Source of the DNA: Sphingomonas folli
GTDB lineage: Bacteria; Pseudomonadota; Alphaproteobacteria; Sphingomonadales; Sphingomonadaceae
Assembly (NCBI RefSeq): GCF_019429525.1
Contig: NZ_JAHXZL010000002.1
Location: 186,001-250,000, forward strand
Direction: 5' to 3'
Length of the DNA: 64,000 nt
Part shown: positions 25,484 to 33,341 of the stretch, piece after piece
Layout of the letters: each line of letters opens with the position of its first letter
Position numbering within the stretch: the first letter of the stretch is position 1
The notes under the pieces: generated by a model
Told to the model about the DNA's origin: nothing
Database searches by the model: none
The model's input: only the letters and a program-made list of their open reading frames with translations
Program-made: the position numbers and the translations under genes

Positions 25484-27805
25484 GTGACCGAGCCAGCCAA
25501 CGCCCTCCACGACGCTCCCTATCTCGCCGGGCTCAACCCGCCGCAGCGCGACGCGGTGCTCACCACCGACGGGCCGGTGCTCGTCCTCGCCGGCGCGGGT
25601 ACCGGCAAGACCGCGGCGCTGACCGCACGGCTGGCGCACCTGCTGTGGACGCGTAGGGCCTATCCGTCCGAGATCCTGAGCGTCACCTTCACCAACAAGG
25701 CCGCGCGCGAGATGCGCGAGCGCGTCGGTCGCCTCGTCGGCGACGCGGTGGAGGGGATGCCGTGGCTCGGCACCTTCCACGCGATCGGCGCCAAGATGCT
25801 GCGCCGCCACGCCGAGCTGGTGGGGCTGCAGAGCAATTTCACGATCCTCGACACCGACGACCAGCTCCGCCTGCTCAAGCAGCTGATCGTCGCCGCCGAC
25901 CTCGACGAGAAGCGCTTCCCCGCGCGCAGCCTGGCCGGGCTGATCGACGAGTGGAAGAACAAGGGTCTCACCCCGGCCGAGATCGACGCGGGCGAGAGCG
26001 AGCGCTACGGCAACGGCCGCGGCGGCGAACTGTACCAGCAGTACCAGGACCGGCTGCGTGCGGTGAACGCCTGCGACTTCGGCGACCTGCTGCTCCACGT
26101 GCTGACGATCCTGAAACGCGAGCGCGCGGTGCTGGAACACTATCAGCAGCGCTTCCGCTATATCATGGTCGACGAGTATCAGGACACCAACTCGGTCCAG
26201 TATCTCTGGCTGCGGCTGCTCGCGCAGGAGCGCCGCAACATCTGCTGCGTCGGCGACGACGACCAGTCGATCTACTCCTGGCGCGGCGCGCAGGTGGAGA
26301 ACATCCTGAAGTTCGAGAAGGATTTCCCCGGCGCCAAGGTCATCCGGCTGGAGCAGAACTATCGCTCCACCCCGCATATCCTCGCCGCCGCCTCGGGCGT
26401 GATCGCCAACAACGGCGGGCGGCTCGGCAAGGAATTGTGGACCGAGCTCGACGCCGGCGAGAAGGTGCGCGTGCTCGGCGTGTGGGACGGGCCAGAGGAG
26501 GCGCGGCGGGTCGGCGAGGAGATCGAGGCGGCGCAGCGGGACGGCACCAGCCTCGACCATGTCGCCATCCTGGTCCGCGCGCAGCACCAGACCCGCGAGT
26601 TCGAGGATCGCTTCATCGCGATCGGCCTGCCCTATCGCATCGTCGGCGGCTTCCGCTTCTACGAGCGCGCCGAGATCCGCGACGCGCTCGCGTACCTGCG
26701 CGTCGTCCACCAGCCCGCCGACGACCTCGCCTTCGAGCGGATCGTCAACACGCCCAAGCGCGGTCTGGGCGACAAGGCCATCGCCAAGCTCCACCAGCTC
26801 GCGCGCGCCGAGCGGCTGCCGCTGTCGCTCGCGGCGGCGCGCATCCTCGACAGCGACGAGCTCACCCCGCAGGCGCGCAAGGCGCTCGGCCGCTTCGTCG
26901 GCGATATCGCGCGGTGGCGCGACATGGCCAATGACCTGCCCCACGCCGAGCTGGCCCGCCAGATCCTCGACGAGAGCGGCTATACCGCGATGTGGCAGGC
27001 GGAGAAGTCGGCCGAGGCGGCGGGGCGGCTCGAGAACCTCACCGAGCTGGTGCGCGCGATGGAGGAATATGAGAGCCTCACGGCCTTCCTCGAGCATGTC
27101 AGCCTCGTCATGGACAATGAGGCGACGCGCGAGGACCCCAAGGTGACGATCATGACGATCCACGCCGCCAAGGGGCTGGAGTTCGACACCGTCTTCCTCG
27201 CCGGCTGGGAGGAAGGCTTGTTCCCCTCGCAGCGCGCGCTCGACGAGGGCGGCACGCGCAGCCTCGAGGAGGAGCGCCGCCTCGCCTATGTCGCGATCAC
27301 GCGCGCGCGCCGCCGCGCCACCATCCTCCACGCCGCCAACCGCCGCATCTACGGGCAGTGGACCAGCTCGCTGCCGTCGCGCTTCGTCGCCGAGCTGCCC
27401 GACGCGCACGTCGAGAGCGAGACCAGCATGTCGGGCGGCGAGAGCCTGTGGCGCGCCAATTGGAGCGAGCGCGCCGACCCGTTCGCCGACGTCGCGCGCG
27501 GCACCGGGCGCGGCCCGGGCTGGCAGCGCGCCGCGGGCACGCTGGGGGCACAGGGCGGCACCAAGCCCGGCGGCGAGTGGACCAGCCGCACCTTCTCGCG
27601 CGAGCCGGTGCGCGTGGTCGAGAGCCGCGCCTCGGCGGTGAGCCTCGGCAACAAGGGACGCGACGACCTCGCGCTCGGCCAGCGCGTGTTCCACCAGAAG
27701 TTCGGTTACGGCACCATCGCCGAGATCGAGGGCAACAAGCTCGAGATCGACTTCGAGCAGGCCGGGCGCAAGCGCGTGATGGACAGTTTCGTCAGCGCGG
27801 GCTGA
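25484..27805 (+). CDS. uvrD: DNA helicase II (UvrD/PcrA, superfamily 1A)
   Basis: A 3'-5' helicase for nucleotide excision and mismatch repair and for clearing stalled polymerase. 773 residues. Motifs in order: Walker A LAGAGTGKT (35-43), VTFTNKAAREMRERV, the Walker B MVDEYQDTN, GDDDQSIYSWRGA, EQNYRS, TIHAAKGLEF, and EERRLAYVAITRAR. A C-terminal basic linker leads to a small barrel-like domain (GQRVFHQKFGYGTI) that in PcrA/UvrD contacts RNA polymerase. GTG 25484 is chosen: it starts next to the usual N-terminus and leaves the LexA box outside the coding region, unlike an in-frame TTG at 25448. Confidence 0.96.
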   Translation: MTEPANALHDAPYLAGLNPPQRDAVLTTDGPVLVLAGAGTGKTAALTARLAHLLWTRRAYPSEILSVTFTNKAAREMRERVGRLVGDAVEGMPWLGTFHAIGAKMLRRHAELVGLQSNFTILDTDDQLRLLKQLIVAADLDEKRFPARSLAGLIDEWKNKGLTPAEIDAGESERYGNGRGGELYQQYQDRLRAVNACDFGDLLLHVLTILKRERAVLEHYQQRFRYIMVDEYQDTNSVQYLWLRLLAQERRNICCVGDDDQSIYSWRGAQVENILKFEKDFPGAKVIRLEQNYRSTPHILAAASGVIANNGGRLGKELWTELDAGEKVRVLGVWDGPEEARRVGEEIEAAQRDGTSLDHVAILVRAQHQTREFEDRFIAIGLPYRIVGGFRFYERAEIRDALAYLRVVHQPADDLAFERIVNTPKRGLGDKAIAKLHQLARAERLPLSLAAARILDSDELTPQARKALGRFVGDIARWRDMANDLPHAELARQILDESGYTAMWQAEKSAEAAGRLENLTELVRAMEEYESLTAFLEHVSLVMDNEATREDPKVTIMTIHAAKGLEFDTVFLAGWEEGLFPSQRALDEGGTRSLEEERRLAYVAITRARRRATILHAANRRIYGQWTSSLPSRFVAELPDAHVESETSMSGGESLWRANWSERADPFADVARGTGRGPGWQRAAGTLGAQGGTKPGGEWTSRTFSREPVRVVESRASAVSLGNKGRDDLALGQRVFHQKFGYGTIAEIEGNKLEIDFEQAGRKRVMDSFVSAG

Positions 27806-27848
27806 GACGTTCGCGGGGCGCCCGCGTTGTCGGCGAGGGAGATGCGCC

Positions 27849-28343
27849 ATGTCCGAGACCGCCGCGAAGACCGATCCCCGACTGTGGGAGAAGGTGAAGG
27901 ACGAGATCACCGCGGGCGGCAAGGGCGGCGAGAAGGGGCAGTGGTCAGCGCGAAAGGCGCAGATGGCCGTGGCCGAGTACAAGAAGCGCGGCGGTGGCTA
28001 CACGGGCGGCAAGGACGAGGACAATTCGCTCCACCAGTGGAGCGAGGAGGAGTGGGGCACCAGGTCGGGCGCGAAGAGCGGCGTTACCGGCGAGCGCTAC
28101 CTGCCGAAGAAGGCGCGGGCGGCGCTGTCAGACGAGGAATATGCGCGCACCACCGCGAAGAAGCGGGCGGACATGAGGAAGGGCAAGCAATTCTCGTCAC
28201 AGCCCGACGACGTGGCGGAGAAGACGCGGCCGTATCGCGAGCATCGCTCCAAGGCGGAACTCTACGCCGAGGCCAGGAAGCGCAACATTGCGGGGCGGTC
28301 GAGGATGAGCAAGGACCAGCTGGTGAAAGCGCTGGCGGGGTAG
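27849..28343 (+). CDS. DUF5872-like protein with a C-terminal SAP/Rho-N-like segment
   Basis: A 164-residue basic soluble protein. The first half (DPRLWEKVKDEITAGGKGGEKGQWSARKAQMAV...GGGY...NSLHQWSEEEWGT) has the pattern I associate with DUF5872, a domain of unknown function found in bacteria and large DNA viruses. The C-terminal 30 residues (SKAELYAEARKRNIAGRSRMSKDQLVKAL) look like a short helix-extended-helix nucleic-acid-binding unit of SAP/Rho-N type. A role with nucleic acid is therefore plausible but inferred. It sits 43 bases after uvrD; the ATG has GAGGGAGATG upstream. Confidence 0.7.
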   Translation: MSETAAKTDPRLWEKVKDEITAGGKGGEKGQWSARKAQMAVAEYKKRGGGYTGGKDEDNSLHQWSEEEWGTRSGAKSGVTGERYLPKKARAALSDEEYARTTAKKRADMRKGKQFSSQPDDVAEKTRPYREHRSKAELYAEARKRNIAGRSRMSKDQLVKALAG

Positions 28344-28383
28344 CCGGGACACTCGGCCCGCATGTGCGCCGCGATGCCCGCCG

Positions 28384-28812
28384 CTATTCGCGCAGCTGTA
28401 CCGCCCCACTCGCCCATAATGCCCACCAGATGATCGCGGGCTGCAGCAGCAGGCGCGGCGCGTGGTACCAGATCGGCAGGCCGGTACCGCTGCCGAGGTC
28501 GAGCATCGCGTGGTAGATGTTGGCCGGCCACACGCAGAGCGCGTAGGCGGCGAGCGCCCAGCCGGCGAAGCGGCGGGTGGCGCGCGGCATCAGCAGCGCC
28601 GCGCCGGCGAGCTCGATGACGCCGGTGACCGCCACCACCGCGATCGGCAGCGGGATCGCGGGCGGTACGATCGCCGCCATCGCGTCGCTGAACAGGAAGT
28701 GCGCGACGCCGCCGAGCGCGTAGAACAGCGCGAGCGCCCACCGGCCCCAACGCCGCGCGATGCTCTCGCGCTGGCGCTTGAAGCCGTAGGAAGCGTAGCG
28801 ATCGACCGGCAA
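28384..28812 (-). CDS. DoxX-like integral membrane protein
   Basis: 142 residues with four predicted membrane helices after a basic N-terminus (RYASYGFKRQRESIARRWGRW). The second helix region VTGVIELAGAALLMPRATRRFAGWAL and the loop YHAMLDLGSG fit the DoxX/DoxD-like small membrane-protein family; the function of most members is unknown. The only start near the expected position is TTG 28812, five bases after the stop of the upstream gene, suggesting translational coupling; a start inside the frame cannot be excluded. Confidence 0.7.
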   Translation of the reverse strand: MPVDRYASYGFKRQRESIARRWGRWALALFYALGGVAHFLFSDAMAAIVPPAIPLPIAVVAVTGVIELAGAALLMPRATRRFAGWALAAYALCVWPANIYHAMLDLGSGTGLPIWYHAPRLLLQPAIIWWALWASGAVQLRE

Positions 28813-28817
28813 GCCGG

Positions 28818-29156
28818 TCAGACCTCCACGGCCAGGAGCGTCACGCCCTCATACTTCTCCTCGCCCGGCACGAACAGCTCGCTCGGCTTGAAGCGTCGCG
28901 GCGTGATCCGCAGCCCGGTCAGACCGGCGAGCTTGAAGGCGCCGATCTTGGGCTCCTTCGGCGGCTGGCCATCGCGCTCGAGCGTGAGCGCGTCGAGGTA
29001 GATCTCGCCGTGCTTGGTATAGAGGATATGCGGCGCGAGCGTCACCTCGCCGCGATTGTAGGTCGCGGCGACCGCCTGCTGCTTGACGATCGCCTCGAAG
29101 ACGACCGGGACAGTGTCGGGGACGGCACTAGGCTTGTTCATCGTCTGAGCATTCAT
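28818..29156 (-). CDS. Conserved-looking hypothetical protein
   Basis: 112 residues, soluble, with alternating beta-strand character in the middle (VVFEAIVKQQAVAATYNRGEVTLAPHILYTKHGEIYLDALTLERDG) and a C-terminal RFKPSELFVPGEEKYEG. I do not recognise a family with confidence; the strand pattern around NRGEVTLAPHILY loosely recalls WYL-type ligand domains. ATG 29156 is used, with an alternative ATG five codons later (29141). It precedes the DoxX-like gene by 5 bases. A possible EcfG-type promoter lies at 29195-29219. Confidence 0.65.
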   Translation of the reverse strand: MNAQTMNKPSAVPDTVPVVFEAIVKQQAVAATYNRGEVTLAPHILYTKHGEIYLDALTLERDGQPPKEPKIGAFKLAGLTGLRITPRRFKPSELFVPGEEKYEGVTLLAVEV

Positions 29157-29194
29157 CACGCCGCCCCTAGCCGATTGCGCTGCGTCGCAGCAAG

Positions 29195-29219
29195 AACCTC
29201 CGGCAATCGGCTACGTTCC
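29195..29219 (-). promoter_or_regulatory. Candidate EcfG-type promoter
   Basis: On the minus strand: GGAAC, 16 bases, then GGTT. The -35 fits exactly and three of four -10 bases match GGAAC-N16/17-CGTT. The predicted start is about 30 bases before the ATG at 29156. Confidence 0.4.
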
Positions 29220-29241
29220 CGGCATAGCACGCGAACACCGC

Positions 29242-31350
29242 TCACCGCGGCATCAGCTTCTGGGCGAAATAGGTCATCTGCAGCGCCTGCAGCCGCGCGC
29301 CCTGCGCGATGTCCGCGTCGCCCGAGTGGCCGCCCGCGGTGTCCTCGTAGAACAGATAGGGCAGCCCATATTCCTTGAGTCGCGCCGCGAACTTGCGCGC
29401 GTGCTGGGGGCCGACGCGGTCGTCCTTGGTGGTCGTCCAGATATAGGGCTCGGGGTAGCGCACGCCCTTGCGGAGGTTCTGATAGGGCGAGATCGTGGCG
29501 AGGAAGGCGCGCTCCTCGGGCACGCTGACCGAGCCGTACTCGTCGACCCAGGACGCGCCCGCCGCGATCTGCTCGTAGCGCAGCATGTCGAGCAGCGGCA
29601 CCTGGATCGTCACCGCCTGCCACAGCTCGGGATGCTGGTTGAACTCCACCCCCATCAGCAGCCCGCCGTTCGAGCCGCCGTAGATGCCGAGCTTGGGCGG
29701 ACTGGTCAGCCGGCGCGCGATCAGGTCCCTCGCGACCGCGGCGAAATCGTCGTAGATGACCTGTCGCTTGGTCTTGCGACCGGCGTCGTGCCACGCCGGG
29801 CCGAACTCTCCCCCGCCGCGGATGTTGGCGAGCACATAGGCGCCGCCGCGCTCGAGCCACAATTTGCCGACCGCGGCGATGTAGCTCGGCAGCATCGGCA
29901 GCTCGAACCCGCCGTACGCCGTCATGATCGTAGGCGTGGTACCGTCGCGCCTCGCGTCGCGCCGGTGGACGACGAAATAGGGCACCTTGGTGCCATCGCT
30001 CGACGTCGCCTCGAACTGTTCGGCGACCAGTCCGTCGGCGTCGAACTTGGCGGGCAGCGCCTTGATCGGCTGCGGCGCCGCGGGGCTGGAGGCGTCGAGG
30101 CGCGCCAGCGTCGTCGGCGTGAGGAAGCCGGTGGTGGACAGATAGGCGAGGTCGTTGCGGTCGGACGTGCCGGCGATGCCGAAGCTGGCATTGTCGGGCA
30201 ACGCCAACGGACGCGCCGCCCAGCCCTCGCGCCCCGGCGTGTAGACCACGACCCGACCGCGGACATTATCGGTATATTGCAGCAGCAGGTGGTGGCGCGT
30301 GGTGTCGACGCCGGTGACCGCCTGACGCGCGCTCGGCGCGAACACCAAGGTCGGCGTCGTCCTTCCCGCCTCGAGATCGGACAAGGCCACCGCGCCGACC
30401 CCGCCCGCGGGCACCTTGCCCCAGGCGTCACTGGTCTCGAAGATCACGCGGCCGTCGATCATCCCCGCCGGCGAGGTGCGCTGCGGCAGGTCGAGCGCGC
30501 GGATCCCCTGCGGCGTCCACAGCGCCTTGTCGCCGCCGAAGAAGGTGCGGCGACGCTCGATGAAGACCGCGCGATGGCCCGCGCCGTCGGTGATCGTGCT
30601 GGCGTAGGTGCCGAGCTGGTCGGCGGCGTCGCCGCGAAACACCTCCTGCGCCTGGTCGAGCGACTGCCCGCGCCGGAGCAGCTTGACCACGAAGGGATAG
30701 CTCGACGCGGTCATCGTCCCCGCGCCCCAGTCGCGACTGACCATCAGCGTGTCCCGGTCGATCCAGGTCGCACCCTGTTTCGAGGTCGGCAGCACGAACC
30801 CGTCCGCGACGAACGTACCCGCGGCGAGGTCGAACTCGCGATAGGTCACCGCGTCCTCGCCGCCCTCGGACAGAGCGACGAGGCAGCGGGTCTCCTCCGG
30901 CTGGAGGCAGGTGAGCCCCTTGTAGACCCATTTACGCGACTCGGTGCGGCTGAGCGCGTCGAGGTCGAGCAGCGTCTGCCAGCGCGGCTCGGGCCGGGCA
31001 TAATCCTCGACGCTGGTCCAGCGCAGGATGCCCTGCGGGTGATCGGTGTCGCGCCAGAAGTTCACGATCCGACCCATCAGCTGGCCTGGCATCGGGATCC
31101 GGTCCTTGGCGGCGGCGATCGCCAGCGCCTCGGCGTGGAAGGCCTGGTAGCGCGGGTCGCTCTCCAGCCGCGGCAGCGTGCGCTCGTTCTCCGCCTCGAC
31201 CCAGGCGAGCGCCTTCGCGCCGTCCTTGTCCTCGAGCCAGATATAGGGATCGTCGGTCATCGCGCCGCTCTGGGCGAGCGCCGCCGACGCCGCAAGCGCC
31301 GCGGCGAGCGCCGCCCCGATGGCCACCCGGCCCGGTCCCGTCATCCTCAT
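29242..31350 (-). CDS. Exported prolyl oligopeptidase-family serine peptidase (S9)
   Basis: 702 residues: a signal peptide (MRMTGPGRVAIGAALAAALAASAALAQ), a beta-propeller of about 380 residues beginning DDPYIWLEDKDGAKALAWVEAEN, and a C-terminal alpha/beta-hydrolase domain. The nucleophile is Ser560 in GIYGGSNGG and the catalytic His675 is in TAGGHSGD; the acid residue should lie between them (near residue 640). It cleaves short peptides after proline in the S9A subfamily; the exact specificity is unknown. Start 31350 is chosen because it begins the signal peptide. Divergent from the DHA2 pump. Confidence 0.9.
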   Translation of the reverse strand: MRMTGPGRVAIGAALAAALAASAALAQSGAMTDDPYIWLEDKDGAKALAWVEAENERTLPRLESDPRYQAFHAEALAIAAAKDRIPMPGQLMGRIVNFWRDTDHPQGILRWTSVEDYARPEPRWQTLLDLDALSRTESRKWVYKGLTCLQPEETRCLVALSEGGEDAVTYREFDLAAGTFVADGFVLPTSKQGATWIDRDTLMVSRDWGAGTMTASSYPFVVKLLRRGQSLDQAQEVFRGDAADQLGTYASTITDGAGHRAVFIERRRTFFGGDKALWTPQGIRALDLPQRTSPAGMIDGRVIFETSDAWGKVPAGGVGAVALSDLEAGRTTPTLVFAPSARQAVTGVDTTRHHLLLQYTDNVRGRVVVYTPGREGWAARPLALPDNASFGIAGTSDRNDLAYLSTTGFLTPTTLARLDASSPAAPQPIKALPAKFDADGLVAEQFEATSSDGTKVPYFVVHRRDARRDGTTPTIMTAYGGFELPMLPSYIAAVGKLWLERGGAYVLANIRGGGEFGPAWHDAGRKTKRQVIYDDFAAVARDLIARRLTSPPKLGIYGGSNGGLLMGVEFNQHPELWQAVTIQVPLLDMLRYEQIAAGASWVDEYGSVSVPEERAFLATISPYQNLRKGVRYPEPYIWTTTKDDRVGPQHARKFAARLKEYGLPYLFYEDTAGGHSGDADIAQGARLQALQMTYFAQKLMPR

Positions 31351-31435
31351 CGCTGCGACCTCTCTTCCTACCGACCTTCTTGCGGCGCGTTGCGGCGCGG
31401 AACAAGCGGGAAGGTCGCGAGTCGGGCAGACGACG

Positions 31436-32878
31436 ATGACCGCGGCTGACCCGATCCGACGCCTCGCCCCGGGCGCGCATGCTCCCGCCCCCGATGGCCT
31501 GCCCGTGCCGCGCCGCTTCGCCGCGGTGGCGGCGCTGTGCTTCGGCACCGCCCTCGTGATCATCGACGGCGGCGTCGCCAATGTCGCGCTGCCGACGATC
31601 GCGCGCGACCTGCACGTCGACTCCTCGGCGGTGGTGGCGATCGTCACCGTCTATCAGCTGATGCTGGTCATGCTGCTGCTGCCCTTCGCCGGCCTGGGCG
31701 AACGCATCGGGCTGAAACGCATGTACCAGCTCGGCCAGCTGATCTTCACCGTGGCGACGCTGCTCTGCTTCTTCGCGAAGAGCCTGCCCTTCCTGCTCGT
31801 GGTGCGCACGGCGCAGGCGGTCGGCGCGGCGGGCGCGCTGGCGGTGGCCTCGGCGCTGATCCGCCAGACCTATCCGAGCGCGCAGCTGGGGCGCGGGCTC
31901 GGGATCAACTCGGTGGTGGTGTCGAGCTCGGCGGCGGCGGCGCCGACGATCGGCGGGCTGGTGCTCGCGGTCGCACCCTGGCCCTGGGTGTTCGCGAGCG
32001 CGATCCCCTTCGCGCTCGCCTCGCTGCTGCTCGGCCGCGCGCTGCCCGACCCCGCGCCGCGCGACCGCCGCTTCGACGTGCTCGGCGCGGTGATGTGCGC
32101 GGCCATGTTCGGGCTGGTGATCGGCGGCGCGGAGAGCGCGGTGCACGGCGACAGCCCCGTGGTGTCCGCCGCGATCGTGCTGCTCGGCCTCGCCGTCGGA
32201 CGGGTCTATGTCCGTCGCGAGCGCGTGACCGCCGACCCGATCCTGCCGGTCGACCTGCTGGCGCGGCCGGTGATCGCGCTCTCCACGCTCGGCGGCTTCA
32301 CCGCCTTCGTCGCCTCGATGACCCTGCTGCTGTCGACCCCATTCCGGCTGACCCACGAATATGGCTTCACCGCCGCCGCGGTGGGCGCCGCGATCGCGCC
32401 CTGGCCGCTGACCAACATGATCGTCGCGCCGCTGACCGGCTGGCTCTCCGACCGCGTCCCAGCCGGGCTGCTCGGTGGGATCGGCATGGCGATCTCGACC
32501 GTCGCGCTGGTGCTGATCGCGCTGATGCCCGCCGACCCGAGCTACGTCGACGTGGCCTGGCGCATGGCGCTGTGCGGATCGGGGTTCGGGACCTTCCTGC
32601 CGCCCAACGCGCGGCTGATCATCGGCTCGGCGCCACGCGCACGGGCGGCCGCGGCCGGCGGGCTGGTGAGCACGGTGCGGCTGGTGGGGCAGACCACTGG
32701 CGCGACCCTGGTAGCAGCGTTGCTCGCGATGGGCGTCGGGTCCGGTGCGGTGCCGCCGCTGGTCTCCGCCGGGCTGGCGCTGGTGGCGGGCGCGTGCAGC
32801 CTCGCGCGGCTGCGCCCGTCGGTACGCGACGCTCGCGGCAGCGAGGCGGAGGCGGTGCAGCCGGCGCCGGTGCGGTGA
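31436..32878 (+). CDS. MFS efflux transporter, DHA2 (EmrB/QacA) family
   Basis: 480 residues, 14 predicted membrane helices. DHA2 markers are the first-helix ALVIIDGGVANVALPTIARDL (motif D1-like), GLGERIGLKRMYQLG in the first cytoplasmic loop, and an AVGAAGALAVAS segment in helix four. Such pumps export drugs or toxic organics with protons; the substrate is unknown and no membrane-fusion partner is adjacent. ATG 31436 is used. In the 85-base divergent gap with the peptidase a 10-base direct repeat TTGCGGCGCG lies inside an inverted CGACCTTC/GAAGGTCG pair, a possible regulator site. Confidence 0.88.
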   Translation: MTAADPIRRLAPGAHAPAPDGLPVPRRFAAVAALCFGTALVIIDGGVANVALPTIARDLHVDSSAVVAIVTVYQLMLVMLLLPFAGLGERIGLKRMYQLGQLIFTVATLLCFFAKSLPFLLVVRTAQAVGAAGALAVASALIRQTYPSAQLGRGLGINSVVVSSSAAAAPTIGGLVLAVAPWPWVFASAIPFALASLLLGRALPDPAPRDRRFDVLGAVMCAAMFGLVIGGAESAVHGDSPVVSAAIVLLGLAVGRVYVRRERVTADPILPVDLLARPVIALSTLGGFTAFVASMTLLLSTPFRLTHEYGFTAAAVGAAIAPWPLTNMIVAPLTGWLSDRVPAGLLGGIGMAISTVALVLIALMPADPSYVDVAWRMALCGSGFGTFLPPNARLIIGSAPRARAAAAGGLVSTVRLVGQTTGATLVAALLAMGVGSGAVPPLVSAGLALVAGACSLARLRPSVRDARGSEAEAVQPAPVR

Positions 32879-32885
32879 GCCTCGC

Positions 32886-32913
32886 CCGTGTTCCTGCCGC
32901 CGCAGGAACACGG
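32886..32913. terminator. Perfect 12-bp hairpin between convergent genes
   Basis: CCGTGTTCCTGC (32886-32897) and GCAGGAACACGG (32902-32913) pair fully around a 4-base loop, 8 bases past the DHA2 stop and between two convergent genes. There is no T tract on either strand. Confidence 0.55.
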
Positions 32914-33008
32914 AGGTCGCGGGCGGCGTATCGGTGACCGGACCAGGAGATCGCCGGCTTCTTCGCCCCCTCCCCCGAAGGATCGGGGCTGACCGCGATC
33001 CCCCGGAG

Positions 33009-33341
33009 CTATCCTCGCATTCCCACCCAGGCCAGCCACAGCCAGCCCGCGATCAGCAGCGTGCCGCCGATCGGGGTCACCGCGCCGAGCCAGCGCGGCA
33101 GGCCGAGCGCCATCAGGTACAAGGTCCCCGCGAACAGCGCACCGCCGGCGAGGAACAGCCACGCCGGCCCCCTCGCTTCCAGCCGCAGCGCGACCAGCGC
33201 CGCGACGGCGTGGACCAGCTGATAGTGGCTCCCGGTCCTGAGCCATTCCACCGCCGCCCCGCTCGCGCCGTGCGCGCCGAACGCGCCCGCGCCCACCGCC
33301 AGCGCGCCCGACAGCGCGGCCAGGACCACCAGCCAGTTCAC
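33009..33341 (-). CDS. DUF423-family small membrane protein
   Basis: 110 residues, four predicted membrane helices. The start NWLVVLAALSGALAVGAGAFGAHG and the later GGALFAGTLYLMAL and TPIGGTLLIAGWLWLAW are the recognisable core of the DUF423 (YwdK/YgdD-like) family, function unknown. The GTG at 33341 overlaps the stop of the Kef-type gene by four bases, so it is the last gene of that operon. Confidence 0.88.
   Translation of the reverse strand: MNWLVVLAALSGALAVGAGAFGAHGASGAAVEWLRTGSHYQLVHAVAALVALRLEARGPAWLFLAGGALFAGTLYLMALGLPRWLGAVTPIGGTLLIAGWLWLAWVGMRG

Noticed and set aside
25424..27982. An 852-codon open frame on the minus strand opposite uvrD.
   Set aside because: It is antisense to a gene with every UvrD motif, and its product is Leu/Ala/Arg/Glu-rich without a recognisable domain. 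Long antisense frames are expected at this GC content.
31351..31435. A TetR-type operator in the divergent gap before the DHA2 pump.
   Set aside because: The CGACCTTC/GAAGGTCG arms are too far apart for one dimer site and no regulator gene is adjacent; noted only with the pump.
29326..31449. A 707-codon plus-strand frame opposite the S9 peptidase.
   Set aside because: Arg/Leu/Asp-rich with no domain; the peptidase has a signal peptide and catalytic Ser and His.
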